Shown here one piece after another: positions 25,632-37,500 of a stretch of 64,000 nt of DNA. A model generated the notes under the pieces. That model saw only the letters and a program-made list of their open reading frames with translations. It had not been told where the DNA came from and made no database searches. The position numbers and the translations under genes are program-made. Positions within the stretch are counted from its first letter, which is position 1, and each line of letters begins with the position of its first letter. Location: the NCBI RefSeq assembly GCF_000003815.2, contig NC_049986.1, forward strand, positions 15,339,569 to 15,403,568. The letters are read 5' to 3'. The DNA is from Branchiostoma floridae (taxonomy: Eukaryota > Chordata > Leptocardii > Amphioxiformes > Branchiostomatidae).

Positions 25632-27600
25632 TCCCCCTGAAAAGTCCAAGCTAACGATTTCTGTCTATCTTGACTGCATATAACACTCCTGAAGATTTAA
25701 ACAAAAGGCCTCGTGGACTGGGATTTGGCTGGCCAACAGAGAACAAAGAACTTGCTTCTTGTACTGATACGCATGTGAGGACTTCTGGCCCCTTTGGGGG
25801 CTGTTTGTTCGTTTGAAAAAAGTGTTCCACAACGTTTACCCGAGCCAGTTTTCCTTTTTTTGTATGCCAAACATTCCAATGATTAGATATGTGTAGGCAT
25901 CTGTGGATATTTCTGCCTGCCCTCTCTAGATTATATCACTGCATATGTAACAACCTTTTCCAATCTTGCACGTGGTATCTTTTCCGTTGAAACAATGGAC
26001 GCTGTGTGTGTAAATTTGTGGCCAGAGTTAAACTATGAAGAATGGACTTGATGCAGTACGAATAAGTTTATATACCGTAACGATAGTCGATACATCTGTA
26101 ACATATAATATCTAAGAAATCTCAGATCCACCGTGAAAAGTTAAACTTCGATTATGTATCGTTCCAAAAATGATGGCACACAATTATGGTGGATAATTTC
26201 GTGTATGGGGCTCTTTGTTTCTATGTGGCCCATTGTGGGCCCATTTGTGTATAGCTTGGGTAAATGTATAACGATAAAATGCTCCTTTACTATCCTGATA
26301 AGCTTCTTCCGATGTAGTCAAGTGTGTTTCACCTTTTTTTCTGTGGATGACTAACGTTACAAGAAACGTGGGGCATCACAAGACATGACAGTAAAATTGT
26401 TTGAAAAGAAACTATGTGCGTTGCTTCTGTTTCTCAGTTAGTGACCAGCGATATTTGAACTTATGAAGTAAGTGTCTGACTATCAGAAAATACATTCATA
26501 TTCGTTTTAATCCAACGACGACGTGGAAAACTCGTGGTGTTTTCCAGGGCAAGCATGTAGCTAGGGAGGGGCCCAGGGAGGGTTTTTTTGCAGAGTCAAC
26601 ATAGAAAGTAGCGGGTGATTCGCGCCATTCCCATCAGGCCTTTCGCGGCAAGGCAGACACTAGCACCATGATTGGGAAACCATTCGCATCTACTCTCCAA
26701 GCAAAGGTTGAGTCCAGAGTCGCGTGGATATAGTAGTACAATGTAGTCGGAAAAATTACACCGGCGCTCCTCAACCTCTGCTTGGAGAGTAATTCGCATC
26801 ATGCTCTTCTTTGAAAAGTCATTCAATTTAGCGGGCATTTGACTAAATACCCGTTAATAATAAAAGGCTTAACGTTAATGTTGAAGAAGAAATAGTAACG
26901 CCAACATAAAGGTGAATGGTGATCAAGATCTCTTTTTTTTCATACAGGTAAGAGTAATTCAGAAGGCTCCATTCAGTTTTTAGAAGGCATATAACGTTAG
27001 AGTGTAACGTAAACGTTAACCGTTACATGAAATAAGCTAATCTTTTGCTACCGTAGGATGTGCTTGGAGATTAATTTTACCAGCAAATGGAAGATGTGGA
27101 GGTATTCTACTAAAGATCAAACTGCTCGAAAACTGGATGCAACTCTGACATCCGAAATTAATGGTAACTAACGTTAATATTAAAGTAGTTGTAGACGTTG
27201 GCCTAAATGCCAGTGCTTTACGCCCGTTACTGAGGCTTTTTAGACGTCTTTTGTTGTGCACCCCATCGCTTCAGCCCCCAAACATGTGTAAATCGCAGAC
27301 CCGCACCCTACATCTGCTTTGAGATAAATGAGGGAGCGACGCCGAGGCAAGAGTTTGTTGACCTCTGACCTGAAAGTTTTGGCGCGAAATGGTGTGGCAG
27401 TATGTGTCAACATATCATTTGTTTATCTGTGCGTTCTCTTCCGCGTAATCGCCCCCAAGGAAAAAATGCGAAAACTTGATTGGTCATAGATGTATGTTTG
27501 CATGCGTGTGATAATAAAATTCGCGTCAGTGCATAGGGACACCCGTTTTTTTAACAGACGAAGCGAAGGGGGAGGGGGCGAGGTCCAGTCCCAAAAGTTC
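25632..27600. other. 3' UTR of RRM gene and intergenic DNA
   Basis: The first several hundred bases are probably the RRM gene's 3' UTR, although no canonical AATAAA was found. The remainder holds the inverted repeat at 26691-26791. I see no coding exon. Confidence 0.5.
26691..26791. repeat. Inverted repeat (22-bp arms)
   Basis: Arms 26691-26712 (starting TACTCTCCAAGC) and 26770-26791 are reverse complements with one mismatch. The loop is 57 bases. It is probably a MITE or part of one. Confidence 0.6.
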
Positions 27601-27615
27601 TTACAACATTGTGCA

Positions 27616-27668
27616 ATGAAGAACCACCAATAACAATGAAGTATGGCATCAACAGACAAACAGTTTAG
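27616..27668 (+). promoter_or_regulatory. Two short uORFs before HSPBAP1
   Basis: ATG at 27616 opens a 5-codon frame ending in TAA at 27633. ATG at 27636 opens a frame that overlaps the main start (27643) and ends at 27668. Both would reduce initiation at the HSPBAP1 start if the leader includes them. Confidence 0.4.
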
Positions 27669-30600
27669 TCGTGAAGAAGCCCATTTCCTTCTGATGCACG
27701 GGAACCTTCCATCTCCTGCTGTTTTCAAAGGCATGGTTGAAGATTGGCCGGCGTTAAAGTGGAGTCCAGCAAGATTAGCTCAAGTGCTCGAAAATAGAAC
27801 TCTGCGATTCCGCACAGGACCACGGAATCCGGCGTCTAAAGGTGATGTATGAGTATATACTTTTCCAATCAGTAGCAATCAGATTTTTGAAAAGGTAAAC
27901 TTGCATTTTTGAACAGCGAAAGTGATGATTATTGCAAGGAGGTTATATCACCTCCTTGATTATTGTCACAGTATATTAAAATGTTTGTCTTTTACTATTT
28001 GCACATGCAAGTTTCTTCAGACCACTATTGAGTATTAGACTAAAACCACCTTTTCCCCCTCATGTTTAGGTTATCTGTGGAAGACATTCGAACCCCAGAC
28101 CTTGTGATTCAGAAATTCTCCCACTGTCAATGACTGAAATCATGTTTCTCGCTACATCAACATTACTTCTCTTCGGGAAACAGCCTACATATGCCCATAT
28201 TTGCTTTGCTGAAGGATTTGAATCACAGACCTTGTTGAATTTGCTACACTGCACCCACACCAAGTTTAAATGTTCCTGATACAGTCTTTTCATTGACGTA
28301 ATAATAAACATGATAATTTTTTTGATACCGCAACAACCATGTAACAGGTATGGATTAAGCACTAGCATCATTTTGTGCTTTACAGACCTACGCAGTAATC
28401 CAACTTGTGTGTGTACATGTATATGAAAGACTGCAACCATGACGTACTGTAAATGCATTCAAGGAAACAAACCTCCTTGATGTTTGCGGAGATTCGATTT
28501 TGCGGTAGCGGGAAAATGGACTTTTCACTGTGGTTTTAATTTCACGGTAGTACCATGCACCAGTCTCTTACTGTTATGGAAAAATGTTTGCGCTGGTTTT
28601 AGATTCGCAGTGAAGGGGCCGCCTCGAAAACCGCTAACATTAAACCACTGCGAAAGTTTCTGCATTTACAGTATCTCTGTTCTGTGCAGATGTACTGTGG
28701 GAGACGGACTGTGAGTACATAGATGCTACACTGCAGCAGTTCTGTGAGTGGTTAGACCCTGTCTCCTCGCCTGCACCCAGAGAAGAGTGTGTAACTGACA
28801 ACAAAGAAAACAGTAACCCCTTCCAGCCCTACCACCCAGCACACACCTGGGCTTACCTGGACTACAAGTACATGGCAGAAGTATTCTGTGATCAACCAGA
28901 CATTCTGCAGGTAAGCAAGGGCTGTTGCATTCAATGCATGACTATCAATGTATTTACAGTATTATCTGGTTAAAGTCCCATGTTCTGACTCCCCTAATAA
29001 AAGGTGAAAGTGATATCAATCTAATTATAATAGCTCAAGAAGCTATTCTCCATCTGGTTGTGACAGAGAAGACAGATGATATACTAGTAATAGGTTCATT
29101 GTAGGAGGGGAATTCCCCTAGCTTTTTTCAACAGGCGCAACCCTCTAACCCTAACCCTAACATAGGTGTATGGGAAGGTACTATTACTGGTGTCGGAACA
29201 TAGTTTCTCAGAACATGGGGCTGTCCCTATTGTTCCTGTGAAAATCTGTCAAATCAACATCACTTTTTTGTCAGTTATAGAAATCATTTAGAACACAGAC
29301 CATATAAAAGCTGGAGTTCCTCTCCACATGAGTGCTTACATGTCAGAAGAACATTTGAACATTTGAATGGTCATTGTTGTTTTAGGAAAGCTTTCCGCAG
29401 CAGAGTCTTTGCTTCATAAACAATTATGCACTTCTCCACCATGTTAGGGTGTGAGGTGGGAGGACTTTGGCTTCCCAGGTCGCACTGGCACGGAGAGTAC
29501 GATATGGGTCGGCAGCGCGGGAGCACACACTCCCTGTCACTACGACACCTACGGCTGCAATCTGGTGCTCCAGGTGTATGGAAGGTAGGATGTATACAAA
29601 ATACTGATCGCTTTATAGATTGGCAAGGTATCAGCAAGTAATTGGATAGAATTTGGAAATGGTCACGTTTCAGCTAGACAGCATCCTCTTTGAATGGTGA
29701 CAGTGATCGCTTTACAGTTGAAATTTTAAGTCACTTCTCAAGTTTTAAGTACATCATGGTGGAAGTCCTACATTCAGTCTTGTCACTGTTGTCAGTTCTT
29801 AAGTCTGCTACAATGGAATTGTTGCTTCCACATCGGAAATATGTATAGGTCTGGTACCACAAGTTGATTTTGACATCTGCATATTCACCTGAAATCATTG
29901 TGCATTGCATTATTGGTAAAGCAATTGTTAAGAGTAGACTGGAACTTACATGATCAGTGCTTTTCCTTATTCTGCAGGAAAAAGTGGGTTCTTTTCCCAC
30001 CTGAAGACAGTGCAAATCTGTATCCTACACGGCTGCCGTATGAGGAGTCCAGTGTGTTCAGTCAGGTCAGCACATCTGATTATCTTAGAGTACAATTCTT
30101 TATTTCCCAGGTATTCGTGTTTCTTCATTTTGTATGGCAAGCAGGGCCCGAAAAAACACCATATACCAGTATTTGTGTTATCCCTTAAATGCACTTGAGA
30201 AAGTACAATCAATGCTGACAATTCCTTTAGATTATTGAAAGAGAATGGCATTTCAGAAAGCACCTGTGTATTGCATTACTTTACAATCACAGAATTGCAA
30301 TTATCTAAATTTCAAAATGACATTACTAGTATATTGCCTTTTTATCATGTTAACTGTTGTATACTCTCTTCCTTATGTATTCATATTATATATGTTGTAC
30401 AAATGTACTACTTTTCATGTAGTTATATACCATAGGCTGCCAGAAAACATTGATCTGTAAGTAGTGTTCTGGTTTGTAAAGGATTGTGCTGGATGCTACA
30501 TAAATTTTCTTAACACCATCTAAGAGGTGCAATGGCCAAGTGGGTAAAGCGTTGGCCTTGCATTCGGCTGGTCAAGTCATACCAAAGACATAAAAATGGT

Positions 30601-33421
30601 ACATGCTGCTTTCTCTGCTTAGCACATAGCATTAATGAGAAATAATATGGGGGTTTAACACACATCATTACCAGTGGACTAACCCCCTGCTGTAGTCGCT
30701 TGCCCAAATGTGTGGCCCAAAGGCTACATGAATGGAGATGGGCACCACCCATAAGTATCTGTTACAGATGCACAAGCAACTTAGTCAACTAATCTTAGTG
30801 GTACATTACATTTTTCAGGTGAACGTGGCTCATCCTGACATTCAACAGCATCCTAAGTTGATGAGCAGTCACCCCCATGTTGTGATTCTGGAGCCTGGCG
30901 ATGTTCTGTTCGTCCCTAAACACTGGTGGCATTACGTGGAGTCCCTCAGCACCAGCGTAGCTGTCAACTCATGGATAGAGATGGTCAGTGGAAGATGACA
31001 ACATCAACTCTCATAATTCCCCCAGGTGCCATAGTACAGCAACTTAAAAAAAAAACTGATACAGAGGCCTTCCCATTATCTTGAACACCTAATTTAGGCT
31101 AAATATCTGAAGCATGTGTACCTCAGGATTACTGATGTTGGATTTGTACATCTCTTTAAATCACTTAAGATTCATGTATTTGTTCTCAATTGGCAGTATT
31201 ATGTCTCCTGGTGGAATTATGAGAGTTGCTGTTACATTACTTCTAAGCCCATATTGCTTTGGCTCATTTTTTGTGCTGTCAGTATGTTATCAAAAGTTAA
31301 TTTCTGGTCACAAAACACCACCTGCATATGACTTAAAGAAAAATCTAGACATATGTTTATGATAGAGATTTTGCAAATATTGTTGATTCTTAATGTATTG
31401 TATTGCCAACATTGTCTTCAGTGTGTGGAAGTGCAAATTGTAAAGGTGTATATGCACCTGTTTTGCAAACCCCACCCTGTCTTTTACATTCAAATAAGAT
31501 AATGATAAAAAAGTAAAGACTTTTCCAGAAAATCTTCACTGAGCCATGGAAGGTTCCCTGCTTATGTGTTGCTGTAGGCCAGTGATGCGGAGGATCGTCT
31601 GCAGGAGGCTGTGGTCAGGCTGGTGCTACTGTCAATCAAATCTGATGCTGACCAATCACCGTGGCTTAATCCAACAGAGGTGAGTACTGTTAATGCATCA
31701 AACTTCACAATGATGTAATTTTGTGTCTGGGAGAAAAAAGGGAGTGTAGCAAAGTTTTAGGTGGGCAGAATACAAAACATACTTTTTTTTGTGGTGGTTT
31801 TAAGATGGAAGAGGCTGCAAAATTGTGAACATAAAACCACCACAGAGTTAAATGCATTTAAAAAGATATCTTGTGTTTGCTTTACAGAGGTCTTGTGTTG
31901 TGTATGCTAGATGTACATGTACAGCTGTTTGTTCTTTAGCTACAGGTAGTCATCTGACCATGAAAATGACTATGATATTAGATAAAGGACAGGTGCTCCT
32001 CTGTATGAAAGACAGACAGAAATCTGTATCTATATAGCCGGTATAACCGCCGTTCGGTGTAACACACCAGCTTCGCAGGCACGCGGCGCGGCAGCAGCTG
32101 GTTCTGTATCTGTAATTACTGAAGTTAGATTACAGGACTTGTGTAGCACATGTAACATTATCTATCTGAATGTAAGAACACGAAGAAAAAGATAAACATT
32201 CTTCTGGAAGGTGCTTGGTAGTTGAAATAAAATCACTACTGTTAACGATCACTCCAGTGATTTTGGTTTTGTTATCATACAGAATGTGACATCTAGAGCA
32301 TCAAACCTGGGTTACCTTCAGGCAGCACTGGAAGAACTAAGAGCTAGAAATGGACCAGGATCCACTGGGGCCTCAAACTGTACCTTCGCTGGGGGATGCC
32401 CTTTTCCTCAGGTATAGCTTCTTATCTACTCTATCTACTAGTACTTTGTCATTCCTGTGTTTTGTTTTTGGTATTCTTGTCTCTTTGTGTGTGTGATCTG
32501 TCTGATGGTGTGATTCTGACCTATATGTAGGTTTTTTTATAAAGTCTGCCTTTTTTGAGCCAAAGAGAAAATTGCACTGACCTGAAAGTTACTGGTTCAT
32601 AGCCAAAGGTCCTTACTCCACTTTTCTGTCAAATAGCTGTTGCACTTTACTTGCTGCACCTCATAGAGGATGATTAATGATGATGATGATGCTGTTGCAT
32701 AAATGTTTCACCAACCTTTCATGGTTTTAATTTTTGAATACATCTTAATATAACTATTATACAAGGCCAATGTTCTTCTCTCCAAAAATGCTTAAAACAT
32801 GTTTGAACTTTTCCTTATACTTGCTGGCAGTTCTCACTGCAATGTTTCTCCATGTAGGAGGACACTAAAACTACCCCACCTCCCAGCAAGAGGAGTAAAC
32901 TGGAAGATTCTAATACTAGAACTGAAGCATCTGATCGCACCAACTCTTATTCAACTCCATCCTCTTGGTTTGGGCCGAACCTCGTACCTGTGCTACCGTG
33001 TAAAGATTATATCACAGACAAACTGTGTAGCATGCAGGCTAGTGATGTTACTGCAGACAAGCTGAGTCAGGAAAGGACTTCAGTAGCTGTAAGACCAGCA
33101 GATTCATCAGCAGCAGCTAAACACACTGCAGTACAGCACACTGCAGAAATGACTGCAGGAGAAAGTATGACAACAAAAAGACGTGAAGTAGCAAAAACTG
33201 CAGAACAAACTACAGCAAAACAGACTCCAGATGAACATATGTCTTCATCAGCAAAGGTTAAGGCATGCTTAGAAGGCTCAGAGAGTGCAGACATGTCCAG
33301 GAGCATGGAGCAGGACAGGGGATTGCGGGAACTAGAGAGCACTATTGTGAACTGTTTGGTACAGCCACATGTTGTGCAAGAAGTTGCCAAGCTACTGAAG
33401 GAAAGGCTTAGGTTGTCATAG
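27643..33421 (+). CDS. HSPBAP1: HSPB1-associated protein 1 (JmjC, FIH-like)
   Basis: Exons: 27643-27841, 28690-28910, 29448-29584, 29978-30065, 30819-30983, 31578-31679, 32283-32411, 32858-33421. All phases agree; 534 residues, against 488 in human. The product matches vertebrate HSPBAP1 along its length. Diagnostic blocks include VFKGMVEDWPAL near the N-terminus, WEDFGFPGR (144-152), CHYDTYGCNL, LFPPED, LYPTRLPYEESSVFS and FVPKHWWHYVES. The Fe(II) facial triad is H171-x-D173 plus H253, so a 2-oxoglutarate dioxygenase fold of the FIH branch is intact. The vertebrate protein binds HSP27; the enzymatic substrate is not established. The last exon is longer than in human, with a T/A/K-rich spacer before a conserved helical end (ESTIVNCLVQPHVVQEVAK). 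Start: ATG with A at -3. A MITE, a SINE-like element and short telomere repeats sit in its introns. It converges on the minus-strand gene ending at 34587. Confidence 0.95.
27935..27958. repeat. 24-bp palindromic repeat, copy 2
   Basis: Exact reverse complement of the 24-mer at 22277-22300, here in HSPBAP1 intron 1. Confidence 0.65.
28445..28673. mobile_element. TA-flanked MITE, copy B
   Basis: Perfect 13-base inverted ends, TACTGTAAATGCA and TGCATTTACAGTA. The element ends 16 bases before exon 2 of HSPBAP1 (28690), so its right end supplies sequence close to the 3' splice site. It is homologous to copy A at 20302-20495. A remnant of the same family may lie at about 31785-31845 (gtggtggttttaa … ttaaaaccaccac-like arms). 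Confidence 0.8.
29144..29163 (+). repeat. Short interstitial telomere repeat
   Basis: About three CCCTAA units in HSPBAP1 intron 2. Flanks ('cataggtgt', 'tcggaacata') resemble those of the two arrays near 41.4 and 41.8 kb, so the three probably belong to one repeat family. Confidence 0.5.
30526..30760 (+). mobile_element. tRNA-headed SINE-like element
   Basis: Starts with an A-box-like TGGCCAAGTGG (cf. TGGCNNAGTGG) and has a weak B-box-like GGTCAAGTCATACC about 45 bases on, followed by ~170 bases of non-tRNA body. It lies in HSPBAP1 intron 4. It cannot be a working tRNA: no cloverleaf closes. Confidence 0.45.
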
Positions 33422-33610
33422 AATTTACCATGAGAAATCTTGCTGGAATTTTATTGATCCATTGGACATTGATTGCATGAAATGTCAATTGCTTACTAGA
33501 CTTCGAAAATACAATATTTTTTGTGGTTTATTGTATTATAAAGAGAGCTTGTGAAATGCTTTAATCACAGTGGAACTGTTTCCTAAGCAAGCAAAATTAT
33601 GAAAAAACAC

Positions 33611-33616
33611 AATAAA
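33611..33616 (+). other. HSPBAP1 poly(A) signal candidate
   Basis: AATAAA 190 bases after the stop codon. A second AATAAA lies in the hairpin at 33678-33720. Confidence 0.55.
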
Positions 33617-33677
33617 TATTGTGACATACATGAAGTTTGTATTGTAAAATCACTTAAAAACTTAAACAAGTACATGT

Positions 33678-33720
33678 ACTGTTATTATATATAATAAAAT
33701 GTATTATATATAATAACAGT
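33678..33720. repeat. Perfect 19-bp hairpin
   Basis: Arms 33678-33696 (starting ACTGTTATTATA) and 33702-33720 are perfect reverse complements around a 5-base loop AAATG. It lies in the HSPBAP1 3' region; an AATAAA spans the end of the first arm, so the fold could hide that poly(A) signal. Confidence 0.75.
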
Positions 33721-34586
33721 AAAATTTTGTTGATTCTTTGGAGAATGATACCATGTAATTCATATAGATACAGCAGAGACAGATTGATAGTATAGAGCAT
33801 AATGCTTACACTCATCACTTAAAACTTTCACCATCTGAAAATATGGAAATATACATGTAGCAGCATTTTGTCGTACAGTAAGTTATACTCTGTACATTTA
33901 CCAGCCATGCGATGATGCATTCACTTAGATGTATATATCTTATGTATTAGATTACTGCATTCACTGAACTTAGATATTTGTCCAAATCACTTCTAAAAAG
34001 TCAATACTAAACAATGGGTTTCCAAAAACAAAGAATAATATGGTATACAAGTGATGGTCTTCTTTTTCATGCTCCCTGTCAGTTGTACTGAGAGATTTCA
34101 TGAAGTATAGCAAACGAGTTAACTGCAGTAGTTAAACTATTTTGCTAATAACATGAACAATTCTGAAGCATTTAAATGATAGCAGCATAAACAAGATGTT
34201 GGTCCATCCCAGTTGAAGTTTTCACTTTTCAAAGAAATCTTTAAGTTAAAAGACACTGTGGCATTTACGATGAAAGGCATACCATGTCATGTAGTTGGTA
34301 GTGGCAAGGCAATATGCATCATACACACTTGCATTGTTGCTTTGGTTAAGAAGCTCTGTTTACAAGAGACTGTCATGTATATGATGTGGACTGAACTTTA
34401 TCGGTATACCCTAGAGTAAGACCCTGTTTTGTCAGTCACTGTAACTGCATAGTTGCTAATCTTCTATTCTGATAGGACATCATCTTCTGATTGCCAGTCA
34501 TTCAGTGCAATCAGAGGGCTGCATGTCAGATAAATTGGAGCATACAGAAAACTTTACAATCTTCCTTCTGAATATCTGCTTGGACA

Positions 34587-37500
34587 TTAAGGAGCTGCTA
34601 CATTAGACTCAGCACCATCCTCCTCCACTGCCAGCTTGGCTAGTTCTGCCTCTACTACATACACACTTGTGGATCCTCCTCCTTCTTCCCCCTCCCCACC
34701 CTCATTAACCCCTTCCTCCTCTGGAGCAGCTGCCTTGTCGTTGTCCTGACTGCCCATCCCTTGGTCCTCCTCCTCTGCCCCCTCTGGAACCCCCCTCTGT
34801 CCAGTGCCTTCCTCATTACTTCCTGAAATTTCCACAGGTTTAGCAGCTTCAGTATCTTCCTCCTCCTCCTTTTTTTCCTGGGAATCATCACCACCAACAG
34901 GAACCCCTCTCGCAGTAATGGTCTCTTCCCCGTTCTGAGCAGGCTGTGAGCTGTCAGAAACTTCAGGGATTGTCTGTCCACTTTTCTCAGCAGCCGTTTC
35001 TCTGTCGTCCTGTTGCTCAACAAGTGTTTTCACAGCTTCAGGTTCTGCACCATCAACAGTCTGTGTTTCTCCTTTTTCTAGTGGTACTGTGTCCTCAGTA
35101 CCAAAGGGGATTTCCATGATAGGTTCCTGTCCCGATGTTTCCTTGCGATCTGCTGAGGGAGGTTCTGATGGATCCTTTCTGTTACTCTGTAAAAACATGA
35201 TTTTAAAGAGTTAAGGTTAATAGGTAACTGCTATTCTCCAGCTGGAGCTTAGGCTCAAGGTTTTGGATGTATTTTTTAAAACACTTATTGGGCTTCCTAT
35301 ATTGCCAGGTTTTCTTTTTGTCTGTTAGCCTACAGTGTATAAATAAAACCTGACAGTATGCAAAGCCTAAAAAAGACGCATTAAAAACATCCTAAAATAC
35401 CTAGAGCCAAACCTCTGATTTGAGAGCAGGTAACTGCAGCTTTCCTAGTAAAAAAAGGGAATAATTTGGTGCAATGCAAGTAGCAAGATTCATCCTTGTA
35501 ATGTTTCAAAATTCTGAGATCAACTTTGTTTCAGTCTGATTACCACACCTTGTAATCAACTTCCGTTAAAGAAGACTTTGTCTCAAGCTAGGCTGAGTGG
35601 ATTGCTTGAAGGTAAAAAAGATTAACATCAAGAGCTACCAACCTCAGGACCGGATTCATCTTCCTCATCCTCCTCTAGTGTCTCCAGGGGCAGGAGTTTG
35701 TGAGACACGGGGGTGGGGGTGGGGACGGGTTCTGGGGAGGGAGGGGGAGGCGCTGGGGACGACTCTTCCTCCTGGGCCCGGGCAGCCTTCATCGCTGACA
35801 CAACCTAAGGGGAAAGGTTAGATACACTTGTTAAATGGTGCTGTCTTATTACTCAATGAGATCTTGACTTAATTGCATTTTGCCACATAATTTTCCATTC
35901 AGCACTATTCACACTCGTCATCTTTATAACAGAATTGACAAGCTTGCAATTTCCAAAGAAGCTGCTAGGTATAACTGTAATACAGTGTCATCAAAAAGAA
36001 TTTCCAGACCAAATTTGATAGCAGGTTCTTTTTGGACAACGTCTACCGAGAAAAAAAAGACAGACTTCCTTGTTTTCCTGATAATCACAAACCAACACCA
36101 TCTGGCAAAAACATATAATATTTCCCGAGTACCTGTGGTGAATGTGGTGTCCCCACGTTGTCCTGGCCTGGATGGAAGGCCCCGCCTGGTGACCATCCAG
36201 ACATTTCTGTGTCTGACTCCATACTGGGCCATGGCTCCGGTGAGGAGGCTGGTGGAGGCGGCGTGAGGATCTGCTTTTGCGGGATCGGTGACGGCGGTTT
36301 CCTTGGTAATGGTGACCCAGGTTTTCTCCTCGTGGGTGAGCCTGGTATCCGGCGTATGGGCGAGCCTGGTTTTCTTCTGGTTGGGGAGCCGGGTTTCACG
36401 GCGGGGGGAAACGGTTTTCGGACGGGCGAGGAGGGGTCCTCTTGAGAGATTGATTCGTGGATGGTGTCGAGAGTCGGTTCGGCAGTCAGCTGGGTTGGCG
36501 TGGGTGCGGTGGAGTGATCGGGGGTGCCGCCCGGGTGGGACGGGGACTCGGCGCCACTGCGGTTCGACCGAGCCGTGTCCTCGGCCTGGAAGGACTTCCC
36601 GGGCCAGGTACCTGACGTCTGTAAGGAGCTCATGGAAGCGCGGGAATGTCGCCGCTCCTGGGAACAAAGAAGAATTGTCTGGTGTATCATCGAGTATGGC
36701 ATTCTCAGATACATTCTCAGTACATAACACATTAGAGTTGTGTAAATTCTATACATCAAAATCTGACTTCTGTATAGTGAAAACCCCAAAGGAAAATAAA
36801 TGCTCCAAGATTTTTTTGTAGCTTCATGACAGTTATTGTGGTGAAAGCTTCATGAGTGCATACAGCCACTTCTTGATTTGCTTAAAGGTTTGTTTATGGG
36901 GCTTTATCAAGTGTCAATGGCCTTTTCATTAAGAATGATAATTGTTTTTTTCTGAAAAACAGGCCAACCAAAACTAAGTTTGAGTTTTACCCAATCATCT
37001 GACAGTGCACAAGAGCACATTACATGTACAGTATATAACATACAGGAGTGGTACATGTATACACCCTATGACTAACCTGTAACATGACTTGGTCACTGAA
37101 GAAGTCATCAGGTGAGGGTGAGGACAGGGTTGGCATGGTAACGTGGATGGTGGAGGCCAGCTCCGACTCCATCGTGGCTTCATCCCACTGGTCCTGTTCT
37201 GCTGCAGGGGGGCGCTGCACGGGTGCTGGGCAGGGATTGGGGAACAAATTAAAGTTTTCCTGTACAGACTGGGCATCAATGTCTACAATCACGATCATAG
37301 TCTATTACTCAAGATTTGATCATCTAAGTTTCGAAAAAGACACAGGACGTGGAAAATAAACGGACAATGTAATTCTGTGATTTACAAGAATACCCTTTCT
37401 TTGATCAATGTTCTGGTGCCTTTATCTAAAATGTATGTTATAGGAATGTTTGACTTTAAAGCTGAATTAGAATTGATTTCTTCAATTCCTTGATCAATGA

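Noticed and set aside
25035..25683. Long Ala-rich and Glu/Ala-rich frames overlapping the RRM gene
   Set aside because: Shadows of the GGY/GGC repeats; no homology expected, while the RRM frame has RNP1 and RNP2.
30530..30600. Possible tRNA gene in HSPBAP1 intron 4
   Set aside because: Only the A-box is good; no cloverleaf, and non-tRNA repeat body follows.
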